Program-made: the position numbers and the translations under genes
The notes under the pieces: model-generated
What the model was told of the DNA's origin: nothing
Seen by the model: only the letters and a program-made list of their open reading frames with translations
The model's database searches: none
Shown here: one piece after another, positions 1-8,974 of the stretch
How positions within the stretch are numbered: position 1 is the first letter of the stretch
Layout of the letters: every line of letters starts with the position of its first letter
Assembly (NCBI RefSeq): GCF_004135605.1
Contig: NZ_SDPT01000001.1
Coordinates: forward strand, 1,178,001 to 1,242,000
Direction: 5' to 3'
DNA length: 64,000 nucleotides
From: Sphingomonas desiccabilis
GTDB taxonomy: Bacteria > Pseudomonadota > Alphaproteobacteria > Sphingomonadales > Sphingomonadaceae

Positions 1-1173
1 CAGATCCGACGTCAGGGCCGCACCCGTGTAGCGTGCGCGCTTCGGGAAGTTGCTGGTCACGGCACCCGACGACTGGCCGAACGACAGGCCGAGCAGGATG
101 AAGCCCACGATCATGAACGCGGTCTCACCGGCTTCGCCACCGTTCAGCAGCATCGGTGCGACGCAGGCGAAGATCGCGATGGCGGCGGCGGTGTAGCCGA
201 GCACCGAGCGGCGCCCGATCCGATCCGCCAGCAGGCCGGAGCAGACGATCGCCACCACGCCGAAGACGGCGCCGACCATCTCGATCACGAGGAAGCGGGT
301 GACGCTCTCCTGCGTGAACACCGCGACCCACGAAAGCGGGAACACGGTGACCATGTGGAACAGCGCGAAGCTCGCCAGCGGCGCGAACGCGCCGATAATG
401 ATGTTCCGCCACTGGTTCTTGAGCGTCGCCGGAACCGGAGACGCGGTCAGTTCGCGCGACTTGAACAGCTCGGAATATTCCGGCGATGCGACCATGCGAA
501 GCCGGGCGAACAGCGCCACGACGTTTAGCGCGAACGCCACGAAGAACGGATAGCGCCAGCCCCAGCTGAGGAAGTCCTCGCCCCCCAGGGTGCCGAGGAA
601 GAAGGCGAACAGGGCGCTCGCCACGATCAGGCCGATCGGGGCACCGAGCTGCGGAACCATGGCGTACCAGCCACGCTTGTGCGGCGGCGCGTTGAGCGCG
701 AGCAGCGAGGCGAGGCCGTCCCAGCTACCACCCAGCGCGAGACCCTGGCCGATGCGGAAGATGGCCAGCAGAACCGCCGACGCGGCGCCGACCTGCGCAT
801 AGCTGGGGAGGAAGGCCACCGACACCGTGGACGTGCCGAGCAGGAACAGCGCGATCGTCAGCTTGACGCTGCGACCATAGCGCCGGTCGATCGCCATGAA
901 GATCTGGCTGCCGACCGGGCGGGCGATGAACGCCAGCGCGAAAAGGGCGAAGGAGGCGAGGGTCGCCGCGACCGGTTCCAGGTACGGGAACACGAATCGC
1001 GGGAAGACGAGCACCGAAGCGATCGCGTAGACGAAAAAGTCGAAGAATTCCGACGTGCGCCCGATGATCACACCGACGGCGATCTCTCCCGGGTGCACGT
1101 CATCATGGCCGCGGGAATTCACGACGCGGGCATCGCGCTCCAAGGGCGCGGACGAGGCATGGGCCTGAGCCAT
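1..1173 (-). CDS. MFS transporter, metabolite:H+ symporter type (3' end cut by window edge)
   Basis: The reading frame starts at the ATG at 1173 and runs off the left edge, giving 391 codons without a stop. The protein is strongly hydrophobic. It opens with a soluble stretch of about 30 residues and then the segment GVIIGRTSEFFDFFVYAIAS, which fits the first helix of the metabolite:H+ symporter branch of the major facilitator superfamily (ShiA/KgtP-like), followed by repeated transmembrane helices and basic loops such as DRRYGRS and ADRIGRRS. A purine-rich GGAGAG lies about 10 bases upstream of the start. It diverges from the cyo operon. The substrate cannot be told from sequence; the family takes organic acids or betaines with protons across the inner membrane. 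The C terminus is outside the window. Confidence 0.85.
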   Translation of the reverse strand, partial: MAQAHASSAPLERDARVVNSRGHDDVHPGEIAVGVIIGRTSEFFDFFVYAIASVLVFPRFVFPYLEPVAATLASFALFALAFIARPVGSQIFMAIDRRYGRSVKLTIALFLLGTSTVSVAFLPSYAQVGAASAVLLAIFRIGQGLALGGSWDGLASLLALNAPPHKRGWYAMVPQLGAPIGLIVASALFAFFLGTLGGEDFLSWGWRYPFFVAFALNVVALFARLRMVASPEYSELFKSRELTASPVPATLKNQWRNIIIGAFAPLASFALFHMVTVFPLSWVAVFTQESVTRFLVIEMVGAVFGVVAIVCSGLLADRIGRRSVLGYTAAAIAIFACVAPMLLNGGEAGETAFMIVGFILLGLSFGQSSGAVTSNFPKRARYTGAALTSDL

Positions 1174-1232
1174 TACGTATTCAACTCTCCGAACGTTCGG
1201 CGTCCCGATAGGCTCCGGGGCGCCGAACGGGG

Positions 1233-1251
1233 ATAGGACAAATTGTCCTAT
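1233..1251. promoter_or_regulatory. Perfect 19-bp dyad in the MFS/cyoA divergent region
   Basis: ATAGGACAAATTGTCCTAT is a perfect palindrome of two 9-bp arms around a central A. It lies 33 bp before the cyoA ATG and 59 bp before the MFS start, where an operator for either gene would sit. A homodimeric regulator is inferred. The identity of the regulator is not visible; Rrf2-type redox or iron-sulfur regulators are one candidate class. Confidence 0.5.
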
Positions 1252-1284
1252 TCCGCATGTGCGAACGGAGGTCTAGGCGCGCCG

Positions 1285-2409
1285 ATGATGTCCCGCCTAT
1301 CGTCTTCCTTCGCCGCGCGATGCGGCCTGAGCCTGCCGCTTGCCGCACTCCTCGGAGGGTGCGACCTGGTGGTGCTGAACCCCTCCGGTGACGTGGCGCG
1401 TCAGCAGGGCGACCTGATTCTCTGGTCGACCGGTCTGATGCTGCTGATCATCGTACCGGTGATGGTGCTCACCGTCCTGTTCGCCTGGCGCTACCGCGCG
1501 AGCAACAAGGATGCCGAGTACAAGCCGGACTGGGATCACTCGATCATGCTCGAGCTGGTGATCTGGTCGGCGCCGCTGCTGATCATCATCGCGCTCGGCG
1601 CGCTGACCTGGACCTCGACGCACCTCCTCGATCCCTATCGTCCGCTGGGTCGCCTCTCGCCGACGCAGGCGGTGAAGGCGAGCGAGCGGCCGCTGGAGGT
1701 CGAAGTAGTGTCGCTCGACTGGAAGTGGCTGTTCATCTACCCGGAACAGGGGGTCGCGACGGTGAACGAACTGGTGGTGCCGGTCGGACGCCAGGTCCGG
1801 TTCCGCCTGACGTCCTCCAGCGTCATGAACGCGTTCTACGTGCCGGCGATGGCGGGTATGATCTACACCATGCCGGGCATGGAGACGAAGCTTCACGCCG
1901 TCCTGAACCGCCCCGGCCAGTTCCCGGGCATCTCCTCGAACTACAGTGGCGCGGGCTACAGCCACATGCGCTTCACCACCCACTCGGTGGACGATGCGGG
2001 CTTCGCGCGCTGGGTGTCGGAGGCAAGGGCGGCCAAGACGCCGCTCGACGCGGCAACCTATCTCAAGCTTGAGAAGCCGTCCGAGAAGGTGCCGGTGATG
2101 CGCTTCGGCGGCGTCGACAAGGGCCTGTTCGACCGCATCGTGCAGATGTGCCCGGATCCCAAGCGCCCCTGTGATACCCACAACATGGGGCATGGGGGCC
2201 AGCCGGGCGTGAATAACCGCCACGCGATGCCGGGCGAGCCGGAAGGCGCGCTCTTCAAGGGCAATGAGGAAAAGCACGGCGGTGACCACCAGTCGAAGCC
2301 GAGTGGCCCCGCCGAGGGTACGCAGAACCCCGGATCCGAGGCCAACCGCAATATGACCCAGCTCCTCCGCCCCCGCGTGCCGGGTGCGAGCGCGGCCGAC
2401 CGCGCATAA
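1285..2409 (+). CDS. cyoA: Cytochrome bo3 quinol oxidase subunit II
   Basis: Subunit II of the haem-copper quinol oxidase, 374 residues. The N terminus is a lipoprotein signal with the lipobox LLGGC (Cys at residue 26), followed by two transmembrane helices (about residues 45-67 and 87-107) and a periplasmic cupredoxin-like domain. The CuA cysteine motif of cytochrome c oxidases is absent; the matching place reads [12 protein letters not shown], as expected for an enzyme that takes electrons from ubiquinol. The C-terminal tail (from about residue 310) is long, polar and rich in His, Gly and Pro. An upstream TTG at 1243 is in frame, but the ATG at 1285 has a GGAGGT 12 bases before it and places the signal peptide correctly. 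It is the first gene of cyoABCD, with cyoB 10 bases downstream. Confidence 0.95.
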   Translation: MMSRLSSSFAARCGLSLPLAALLGGCDLVVLNPSGDVARQQGDLILWSTGLMLLIIVPVMVLTVLFAWRYRASNKDAEYKPDWDHSIMLELVIWSAPLLIIIALGALTWTSTHLLDPYRPLGRLSPTQAVKASERPLEVEVVSLDWKWLFIYPEQGVATVNELVVPVGRQVRFRLTSSSVMNAFYVPAMAGMIYTMPGMETKLHAVLNRPGQFPGISSNYSGAGYSHMRFTTHSVDDAGFARWVSEARAAKTPLDAATYLKLEKPSEKVPVMRFGGVDKGLFDRIVQMCPDPKRPCDTHNMGHGGQPGVNNRHAMPGEPEGALFKGNEEKHGGDHQSKPSGPAEGTQNPGSEANRNMTQLLRPRVPGASAADRA

Positions 2410-2419
2410 AGGCCGAACC

Positions 2420-4423
2420 ATGTCAGACAGCATTCTCAAGACAATCTTCGGGCGACTGACGCTCGAGAGCTTCCCGATCCACGAGCCGATCCTGCTGGTC
2501 ACCTTCGCGGGGGTCATGCTGGGTGGTCTCGCGGTGGTGGGGGCGCTCACCTACTTCCGGCTGTGGGGCTATCTCTGGAAGGAGTGGTTCACCACGGTCG
2601 ATCACAAGCGCATCGGGATCATGTACATCATCCTGGCGCTGATCATGTTCCTGCGCGGGTTCGCCGACGCGGTGATGATGCGTCTGCAGCAGGCGTTGGC
2701 ATTCGGCGGGAGCGAGGGCTATCTGAACGCCCATCACTTCGACCAGGTGTTCACCGCCCACGGCGTGATCATGATCTTCTTCGTGGCGATGCCGTTCGTC
2801 ACGGGCCTCATGAACCTCGTGGTACCGCTCCAAATCGGCGCGCGCGACGTGTCGTTCCCGTTCCTGAACAACTTCAGCTTCTGGATGACCGCATTCGGTG
2901 CGGCGCTCGTGATGGTCAGCCTGTTCGTGGGCGAGTTCGCGCGGACCGGCTGGCTGGCGATGGCGCCGCTGTCGGGGCTCGACTATTCGCCGGACGTCGG
3001 CGTGGACTATTACATCTGGGCCTTGCAGGTGGCCGGCGTCGGCACCTTGCTATCGGGCGTCAACCTGATCGCGACCATCGTCAAGATGCGCGCGCCGGGC
3101 ATGACCATGATGAAGATGCCGGTGTTCGTCTGGACGTCGCTGGCGACCAACGTGCTGATCGTCGCGGCCTTCCCGGTGCTGACCGCGGTGCTCGCGCTCC
3201 TGTCGCTCGACCGCTACGCAGGAACCAACTTCTTCACGAACACCCTCGGCGGCAACCCGATGATGTACGTGAACATGATCTGGATCTGGGGCCACCCGGA
3301 GGTGTACATCCTGATCCTGCCGGCATTCGGCATCTTCTCCGAGGTGACCTCCACCTTCTCGAGCAAGCGCCTGTTCGGCTATACGTCGATGGTCTACGCT
3401 ACCCTCGTCATCACGATCCTGTCGTACCTCGTCTGGCTCCATCACTTCTTCACGATGGGCTCGGGCGCGAGCGTGAACTCCTTCTTCGGCATCACGACGA
3501 TGATCATCTCGATCCCGACGGGCGCGAAGATCTTCAACTGGCTGTTCACCATGTACAAGGGGCGCGTGCGCTTCGAACTGCCGATGATGTGGACGGTCGC
3601 GTTCATGCTGACCTTCGTGATCGGCGGCATGACGGGCGTCATCCTCGCGGTGCCGCCGGCGGACTTCGTCCTCCACAACTCGCTGTTCCTGGTCGCCCAC
3701 TTCCACAACGTGATCATCGGCGGCGTGCTGTTCGGCCTGTTCGCAGGCGTGAACTACTGGTGGCCCAAGGCGCTGGGCTTCCGCCTCGACCCGTTCTGGG
3801 GGAAGGTCAGCTTCTGGTGCTGGGTCGTCGGTTTCTGGGTCGCGTTTGCACCGGTCTACATCCTGGGCCTGATGGGCGTCACCCGTCGCCTGCGCGTGTT
3901 CGAGGACCCGTCGCTCCAGATCTGGTTCATCATCGCAGGCTTCGGTGCAGCGCTGATCGCGGTGGGCATCCTCGCCATGCTGATCCAGTTCGGGGTGAGC
4001 ATCCTGCGTCGTGACCAGCTGCGCGACCTGACCGGCGATCCGTGGGGTGGCCGTACGCTGGAGTGGGCGACCTCGTCGCCGCCGCCGGCCTACAACTTCG
4101 CGTTCACGCCGATCGTCCACGATCTGGACGCCTGGTACGACATGAAGAACCGTCAGGCGGCTCGTCCGACCGGTGGCTATCGCGACATCCACATGCCCAA
4201 GAACACGGGCGCAGGCATCATCATCGCCGCGTTCTCGGCGGTCTGTGCCTTCGGCCTGATCTGGTACATGTGGTGGCTGGCAGCACTTGGCCTGATCGGC
4301 GTCATCGCAGCGACGATCATCCACAGCTTCAACTATGACCGGGACTTCTACATCCCGGCCGAAGAAGTCACCGCGACCGAGGAGGCCTATGGCCGCCAGC
4401 TCGCCGCGGCAGGAGCAGCATAA
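2420..4423 (+). CDS. cyoB: Cytochrome bo3 quinol oxidase subunit I
   Basis: Catalytic subunit of the inner-membrane quinol oxidase, which reduces oxygen to water and pumps protons; 667 residues, close to E. coli CyoB. Haem and copper ligands are recognisable: FTAHG (His114, low-spin haem), WGHPEVY (copper-B His with the cross-linked Tyr four residues on), VWLHHFF (the other two copper-B histidines) and VAHFHNV (haem ligands). The high-affinity quinol site residues known from E. coli are also conserved in order: Arg79, Asp83, His106 and Gln109, within LRGFAD and AHHFDQ. The ATG at 2420 is chosen because it gives the usual N terminus; an in-frame upstream start at 2384 would overlap cyoA. cyoC follows after 2 bases. 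Confidence 0.97.
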   Translation: MSDSILKTIFGRLTLESFPIHEPILLVTFAGVMLGGLAVVGALTYFRLWGYLWKEWFTTVDHKRIGIMYIILALIMFLRGFADAVMMRLQQALAFGGSEGYLNAHHFDQVFTAHGVIMIFFVAMPFVTGLMNLVVPLQIGARDVSFPFLNNFSFWMTAFGAALVMVSLFVGEFARTGWLAMAPLSGLDYSPDVGVDYYIWALQVAGVGTLLSGVNLIATIVKMRAPGMTMMKMPVFVWTSLATNVLIVAAFPVLTAVLALLSLDRYAGTNFFTNTLGGNPMMYVNMIWIWGHPEVYILILPAFGIFSEVTSTFSSKRLFGYTSMVYATLVITILSYLVWLHHFFTMGSGASVNSFFGITTMIISIPTGAKIFNWLFTMYKGRVRFELPMMWTVAFMLTFVIGGMTGVILAVPPADFVLHNSLFLVAHFHNVIIGGVLFGLFAGVNYWWPKALGFRLDPFWGKVSFWCWVVGFWVAFAPVYILGLMGVTRRLRVFEDPSLQIWFIIAGFGAALIAVGILAMLIQFGVSILRRDQLRDLTGDPWGGRTLEWATSSPPPAYNFAFTPIVHDLDAWYDMKNRQAARPTGGYRDIHMPKNTGAGIIIAAFSAVCAFGLIWYMWWLAALGLIGVIAATIIHSFNYDRDFYIPAEEVTATEEAYGRQLAAAGAA

Positions 4424-4425
4424 CG

Positions 4426-5055
4426 ATGGCCGAGGCCACCATTCCGCCCGGCGCCGAGGCGCCGATGTTCTACGAGCTCGACGAGCATCATCACGACGCC
4501 GGGTCCAGCACCATGCTGGGCTTCTGGATGTACCTGATGAGCGACTGCCTCATCTTCGCGATGCTGTTCGCCTGCTACGGCGTGTACAGCGGCAGCCTGG
4601 CTGGCGGTCCCGGACCGCAGGAGCTGTTCGACCTGAAGCTGGTCGCGGTGAACACCGCGATGCTGCTGCTGTCGTCGATCACCTATGGCTTCGCGATGAT
4701 CGCAGCCGGCGAGCAGAACAAGGGCGCCACCCTCGGCTGGCTGGCCGCGACCGGCCTGTTCGGCCTCGCGTTCCTGGGCATCGAGCTCTACGAGTTCTCG
4801 CACCTGATCCATGAAGGCGCGGGTCCGTGGCGCAGTGCGTTCCTGTCGGGCTTCTTCACGCTCGTCGGCACGCACGGTCTGCACGTCACCTTCGGCATCA
4901 TCTGGCTGGTGGTGCTGATGGTTCAGGTGAGCCGCGGCGGCCTGATCGCGGCGAACCAGCGCCGGTTGCAGTGCCTCTCGCTGTTCTGGCACTTTCTGGA
5001 TGTCGTCTGGATCGGCGTCTTCACCTTTGTCTATCTGTTGGGAGTGCTGCGATGA
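4426..5055 (+). CDS. cyoC: Cytochrome bo3 quinol oxidase subunit III
   Basis: A 209-residue membrane protein of the COX3 family with five predicted helices, typical of the short CyoC form. The stretch [10 protein letters not shown] and the C-terminal [20 protein letters not shown] match the family signature. It is an accessory, non-catalytic subunit of the quinol oxidase in the inner membrane. The start lies 2 bases after cyoB, and the TGA overlaps the ATG of cyoD by 4 bases, so translation is coupled. Confidence 0.96.
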   Translation: MAEATIPPGAEAPMFYELDEHHHDAGSSTMLGFWMYLMSDCLIFAMLFACYGVYSGSLAGGPGPQELFDLKLVAVNTAMLLLSSITYGFAMIAAGEQNKGATLGWLAATGLFGLAFLGIELYEFSHLIHEGAGPWRSAFLSGFFTLVGTHGLHVTFGIIWLVVLMVQVSRGGLIAANQRRLQCLSLFWHFLDVVWIGVFTFVYLLGVLR

Positions 5056-5420
5056 GCGCGGAACCCGTCGCCCATCACGCCAGCGGCGAAGCACATGGCT
5101 CGCGCCGCGACTATGTGATCGGCTTTCTCCTGTCGGTCGTGCTGACGGCGATTCCCTTCGCGCTAGTCATGACCAACGCCTTTTCGGATCCGCGGGTGAC
5201 CGCGGGCATCGTGACGGCGATGGCGATGGTGCAGATCGTCGTCCACATGATCTACTTCCTGCACATGAACACCAAGTCGGAGAGCGGCTGGACGCTGATG
5301 GCGCTGATCTTCACGATCATCATTGTCGTCATCGTGGTCGCCGGCTCGCTGTGGGTCATGTACCACATGAACCTCAACATGATGCCCGAGATGGCGTCCG
5401 AGGCCATGGAAGCGATGTGA
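5052..5420 (+). CDS. cyoD: Cytochrome bo3 quinol oxidase subunit IV
   Basis: A 122-residue subunit with three transmembrane helices, in the COX4-pro/CyoD family. The conserved central segment [15 protein letters not shown] is present. It helps copper-B and haem assembly in the bo3 complex. The ATG at 5052 overlaps the cyoC stop in an ATGA arrangement. A longer frame beginning at 4827 is only an upstream extension inside cyoC and is rejected. No cyoE (haem O synthase) follows; haem O supply must be encoded elsewhere. Confidence 0.95.
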   Translation: MSAEPVAHHASGEAHGSRRDYVIGFLLSVVLTAIPFALVMTNAFSDPRVTAGIVTAMAMVQIVVHMIYFLHMNTKSESGWTLMALIFTIIIVVIVVAGSLWVMYHMNLNMMPEMASEAMEAM

Positions 5421-6130
5421 AGCAGCGTGTCGCCCGGCTTGCGCTGGGCACGCTGATCTGCCTGGTCTTCGCGGCGCTGGTGGCGCTGGGGATCTGGCAG
5501 CTGGAACGCCGCAGCTGGAAGCTGGCGTTGATCGCACAGGTGGAGCAGCGACTGCACGCTCCACCTGTCGCGGCTCCGGGGCCGGAGGCCTGGAGCACCA
5601 TCGGCGACGGGGACGTGTATACCCGCCTGGTGGCAAGCGGCCGGTATCGACCCGGCGCAGACACCTTCGTGCAGGCCAGCACAACGCTTGGTCCGGGCTA
5701 CTGGGTGCTGACGCCGCTCGACACGGGCAAGTTCACGCTCATGGTCAACCGGGGCTTCGTACCGCCGGAACAGCGCGGCAAGGTGGCCGCGCCCCAGGGG
5801 CAGGTCGCCGTGGAGGGGCTGTTGCGGGCGACGGAGCCCGGCGGGGGCTTTCTGCGCAGCAACGACCCGGCGCAGGACCGCTGGTACTCCCGCGACATCT
5901 CAGCGATCGCCGCGAAGCGCGGGCTGGAGAACGTCGCTCCCTATTTCATCGACGCCACCGAACCCCGATCCGGATGGCCACGGGGCGGCCTGACGGTGGT
6001 GCGTTTCCGGAACAATCACCTGGGCTATGCCTTCACATGGTTTGGCCTTGCCGCCGGCCTGCTCATCATGGTGGGCGTCGCCCGCCGCTGGGGGCGGGAG
6101 GTCCAGGAGGCGCCGCCCCATGACGCGTAG
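5417..6130 (+). CDS. SURF1 family oxidase assembly protein
   Basis: A 237-residue SURF1/Shy1 protein that assists haem insertion into haem-copper oxidases. It has the family layout: an N-terminal helix followed by GIWQLERRSWK, a periplasmic domain containing NRGFVP and the FIDAT segment, and a C-terminal helix beginning NNHLGYAFTWFGLA. The GTG at 5417 overlaps the cyoD stop codon, and the end overlaps the kinase gene by 11 bases, so it belongs to the same operon. In quinol-oxidase operons of this type SURF1 presumably matures the bo3 enzyme (inference from location). Confidence 0.92.
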   Translation: MKQRVARLALGTLICLVFAALVALGIWQLERRSWKLALIAQVEQRLHAPPVAAPGPEAWSTIGDGDVYTRLVASGRYRPGADTFVQASTTLGPGYWVLTPLDTGKFTLMVNRGFVPPEQRGKVAAPQGQVAVEGLLRATEPGGGFLRSNDPAQDRWYSRDISAIAAKRGLENVAPYFIDATEPRSGWPRGGLTVVRFRNNHLGYAFTWFGLAAGLLIMVGVARRWGREVQEAPPHDA

Positions 6131-7397
6131 TATCGCCTTTCGCGCCGACGCCGACGCGGCAAGCCGGAACCAGCGGCTGCTGATACAGCTTCGCTGGATC
6201 GCGATCGGCGGGCAGCTGACGGCCATCCTCGCCGTGCACTTCGGCTTCGGGATCGCGCTTCCGCTGAAGCCCATGCTGGTCACCCTCGGGCTGCTTCTCG
6301 GCCTCAACCTGTTCGCCCTGTTCCGCCGGGGCAGGGCGACGACCAACCTCCAGATGTTCGGCGCGCTGCTGGTCGATGTCGGGGCGCTCACGGTCCAGCT
6401 CTACCTGTCGGGCGGCTCCACCAACCCGTTCGTGACCCTCTACCTGTTGCAGGTGGTCATCGGCGCGGTGCTGCTGTCCGCCTGGTCGAGTTGGGCGCTG
6501 GTGGCGATGACCAGCGTCGCGTTTGCGGCGCTTGCGGTGGTGCACCGGCCTCTGCCGCTCCCAGCGGCTCTGGCGAGCGACCTGTCGCCGGCGTTCATGA
6601 CGGCGAACTGGTTCAACTTCACGCTGACCTCGATCCTGCTGGTGGCGTTCGTGACCCGCATGGCGCGCAACGTCCGCGATCGGGATGCCCACCTGGCCGC
6701 CATCCGCCAGCGAGCAGCCGAAGAAGACCACATTGTTCGCATGGGGTTGCTTGCGAGCGGCGCCGCGCACGAGCTCGGGACGCCGCTCGCGTCGCTTTCT
6801 GTAGCGCTCGGCGACTGGAGGCAGGAACCCGCGATCGCCGAAAGCCCGCGTCTCGCGGCGGAGGTGGACGAGATGCGCGACGAGATCGCGCGCTGTAAGA
6901 AGATCCTGGGCGGCGTCCTGTTCGCCGCGGGCGAGGTCACCGGCGAGGCGCCGGTACGCACGAGCTTGCGTCGCTTCCTGGAAGGCGTCGTTGCGGATTG
7001 GCGCGGGAAAGGCCCGGTGCCGCTTCGTTTCGAGAGCCATCTGGGTCCAGACCGACCGATCGTCGCCGATCGTGCGTTGGCACAGGCACTCACCAATCTC
7101 TTCGACAATGCCGCCGAGGCTGGCGCGGGGTCGATCACGCTGGCAGCCGTGATGGACGGCCCCATATTGGTGCTGGCGGTCCGCGACGACGGCCGTGGCT
7201 TTCGGGAAGATATGTTGGGCACCGTCGGACAGCCGTATCGCAGCAGCAAGGAAGCGGGCGGCCTGGGGCTGTTCCTCGCCACCAACGTACTGCGCACGCT
7301 CGGCGGTACGCTGGAAGCACAGAACCGGCCCGGCGGCGGCGCGGAGGTGGTGCTGGCGCTGCCGATCGCTTCGCTTGCGCTGGAGGACACCGAATGA
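6120..7397 (+). CDS. regB: RegB/PrrB/ActS-type redox sensor histidine kinase
   Basis: Membrane sensor kinase of 425 residues with about six N-terminal helices, then dimerisation and ATPase domains. Two redox signatures known from Rhodobacter RegB are visible: the quinone-binding motif GGSTNPF at residues 98-104, and a cysteine in ARCKKIL (Cys259) matching the redox-active Cys265. The H-box is AAHELGTPL (His217), the N-box LTNLFDNAAEAG, and the G-boxes DDGRGF and GGLGLFLA. RegB kinases sense the quinone pool and control respiratory genes through RegA. The linkage to the cyo operon suggests it regulates this oxidase among others. The start at 6120 overlaps the SURF1 end, and the stop overlaps the next gene by 4 bases. 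Confidence 0.93.
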   Translation: MTRSIAFRADADAASRNQRLLIQLRWIAIGGQLTAILAVHFGFGIALPLKPMLVTLGLLLGLNLFALFRRGRATTNLQMFGALLVDVGALTVQLYLSGGSTNPFVTLYLLQVVIGAVLLSAWSSWALVAMTSVAFAALAVVHRPLPLPAALASDLSPAFMTANWFNFTLTSILLVAFVTRMARNVRDRDAHLAAIRQRAAEEDHIVRMGLLASGAAHELGTPLASLSVALGDWRQEPAIAESPRLAAEVDEMRDEIARCKKILGGVLFAAGEVTGEAPVRTSLRRFLEGVVADWRGKGPVPLRFESHLGPDRPIVADRALAQALTNLFDNAAEAGAGSITLAAVMDGPILVLAVRDDGRGFREDMLGTVGQPYRSSKEAGGLGLFLATNVLRTLGGTLEAQNRPGGGAEVVLALPIASLALEDTE

Positions 7398-7924
7398 CCG
7401 ACCGCAGGCTCCTGATCGTTGAGGACGACGCCGTCTTCGCGCGCACGCTCGCCCGATCCTTCGAGCGGCGTGGCTATCAGGTGGAGGTCACGGCGGACCT
7501 GGAAGATCTGGCGGGCATCGTCGATCGGTTCGCGCCCGAGTTCGCCGTCGTGGACCTGCGTCTCGGCGGGGCATCGGGCCTTGCCTGCGTCGAGCAGCTC
7601 CATGCAGCGGACCCGGAGATGCGGATCGTGGTGCTGACGGGCTTTGCGAGCATCGCCACGGCGGTGGAGGCGATCAAGCTGGGTGCCACCAACTATCTGA
7701 CGAAGCCCTCCCACACCGACGAGATCGAGGCGGCGTTCGACCGGCCCGGTGGCGACGCTCAGGTCGAGGTTTCCGCTACTCCCACGACGATCAAGACGCT
7801 GGAGTGGGAGCATATCCACCAGACGCTGGCCGCCAGCGACTTCAACGTGTCGGAGGCCGCGCGGCGGCTCGGCATGCATCGGCGCACCCTCGCTCGTAAG
7901 CTGGAGAAGCGCCACCTTTCCTGA
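7394..7924 (+). CDS. regA: RegA/PrrA/ActR-type response regulator
   Basis: A 176-residue response regulator. The receiver domain (residues 4-118) has the acidic pair EDD, the phosphoacceptor Asp54 in VVDLRLGG and a conserved Lys in LTKPS. The C-terminal Fis-type helix-turn-helix is nearly canonical for RegA: NVSEAARRLGMHRRTLARKL. RegA proteins activate or repress respiratory, redox and carbon genes on phosphorylation by RegB. The linker between the domains is short and acidic. It overlaps regB by 4 bases, making them a cognate pair at the end of the cyo operon. Confidence 0.93.
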   Translation: MTDRRLLIVEDDAVFARTLARSFERRGYQVEVTADLEDLAGIVDRFAPEFAVVDLRLGGASGLACVEQLHAADPEMRIVVLTGFASIATAVEAIKLGATNYLTKPSHTDEIEAAFDRPGGDAQVEVSATPTTIKTLEWEHIHQTLAASDFNVSEAARRLGMHRRTLARKLEKRHLS

Positions 7925-7999
7925 TCCGGCCGCCTCGTCGCCTTGACGATCGCGGTGCGCAGCGCGACGGCGGGCGCGAGTTGCTGTCAGGAGAGTGGG

Positions 8000-8605
8000 T
8001 TGGAGCAGGACAAGGACGCGCGCCACAACGCCAGGATGCGCAAGGTACAGCTTGCGCGCCAGGCGATGATGGCGACCAAGACGATCGAGAAGGGGCTGCT
8101 GATCGTCCACACCGGGCCGGGCAAGGGGAAGACCACTGCGGCGCTCGGCATGGCGGTGCGGGCGATCGGACACGGCATGAAGGTGGGCGTGATTCAGTTC
8201 GTGAAAGGCGCGATGGACACCGGCGAGAAGGCGGTATTCGACGCGCTTTCCGATCACATCGAGTTCCGCCAGATGGGCGAGGGCTTCACCTGGGACACCC
8301 AGGACCGCGCCCGCGACATCGCCGTGACCCGCACCGCCTGGGAAGAGGTGAAGCGGATGCTGGAGAATCCGGCTTACGATATGGTGATCGCCGACGAGCT
8401 CAACATCGTTCTGCGCTACGACTATCTGCCGGTGGAGGAGGTGCTGGAGGCCGCTGCGGCACGGGGGCCTCGGCAGCATTTCGTCGTCACCGGGCGCAAC
8501 GCGCCACAGGCGCTGATCGACATGGCCGACCTGGTCACCGAGATGACGCAGGTCAAGCATCCGTTCCGCGACGGGGTGAAGGCGCAGGCCGGGATCGAAT
8601 TCTAA
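8000..8605 (+). CDS. cobO: Cob(I)yrinic acid a,c-diamide adenosyltransferase
   Basis: A CobO/BtuR-type corrinoid adenosyltransferase that transfers the 5'-deoxyadenosyl group of ATP to Co(I) corrinoids in the cytosol. The P-loop GPGKGKTT at residues 39-46, IQFVKGA and VIADELN are typical. The preferred start is the TTG at 8000, because AGGAGAG lies five bases before it and the resulting 201 residues match the family length; a further TTG at 7943 has no ribosome site. It stands 75 bases after regA and upstream of the cobalamin-riboswitch-controlled btuB region, so it fits the local cobalamin salvage pathway. Confidence 0.93.
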   Translation: MEQDKDARHNARMRKVQLARQAMMATKTIEKGLLIVHTGPGKGKTTAALGMAVRAIGHGMKVGVIQFVKGAMDTGEKAVFDALSDHIEFRQMGEGFTWDTQDRARDIAVTRTAWEEVKRMLENPAYDMVIADELNIVLRYDYLPVEEVLEAAAARGPRQHFVVTGRNAPQALIDMADLVTEMTQVKHPFRDGVKAQAGIEF

Positions 8606-8619
8606 CCGCGCAGCCAACG

Positions 8620-8650
8620 CCGGGCGCGGAGCGCGATTGACCGCGCCCGG
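8620..8650 (+). terminator. Strong GC hairpin after cobO
   Basis: CCGGGCGCGG and CCGCGCCCGG form a perfect 10-bp stem around an 11-base loop, starting 15 bases after the cobO stop. There is no clear T-run, so termination is inferred from the stem and the position between cobO and the riboswitch leader. Confidence 0.5.
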
Positions 8651-8671
8651 TGGCGGAGCTACCGGGCGGCT

Positions 8672-8836
8672 TGCGACAGGTTCCCCGGTAACGGGGATGA
8701 AAAGGGAACGGGAAAACCCCGGCTGCCCCTGCAACTGTACGCGGCGAGCCACCGCGCCATACGCCATTGGGAGTGATCCTGAGAAGGCGGCGAGGACCGG
8801 CTGAGACCCGCGAGCCAGGAGACCTGCCTGACGCAG
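8672..8836 (+). promoter_or_regulatory. Cobalamin (AdoCbl) riboswitch
   Basis: The RNA contains the ordered conserved blocks of the class: GGTTCCC and AAAAGGGAAC near the 5' side, the core GCTGCCCCTGCAACTGTA at about 8751-8768, and the B12 box GAGCCAGGAGACCTGCC at about 8811-8827. In this family binding of adenosylcobalamin represses the downstream gene. It lies in the leader of btuB and presumably reduces corrinoid uptake when the coenzyme is plentiful. Confidence 0.93.
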
Positions 8837-8906
8837 TCGTCCTTCGATCGGTCAGGGTGCGCCGAACGGACGGGGAAACCCGAGCGACGACATCGTCAGC
8901 CTGCAT

Positions 8907-8945
8907 GCTTGCGGGGGCGAGGGCGTGCGCCCTCTCCCGGCAAGC
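8907..8945 (+). promoter_or_regulatory. Hairpin between B12 aptamer and btuB (candidate expression platform)
   Basis: GCTTGC at 8907 and GCAAGC ending at 8945 close a long G-rich/C-rich stem with an almost perfect 18-bp arm and a loop of a few bases. It lies between the aptamer and the btuB ribosome site (GAAGGGGG, about 8962-8969). It lacks a T-run, so it may act by Rho-dependent or translational control. Confidence 0.5.
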
Positions 8946-8974
8946 AGCGGGCGTTGCATGTTGAAGGGGGTTTC

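Noticed and set aside
6440-8767. Very long minus-strand frame (775 codons)
   Set aside because: It runs antisense to regB, regA and cobO, which have clear domains. High GC content produces long spurious frames, and its composition (Arg, Ala, Ser, Pro) is typical of a shadow.
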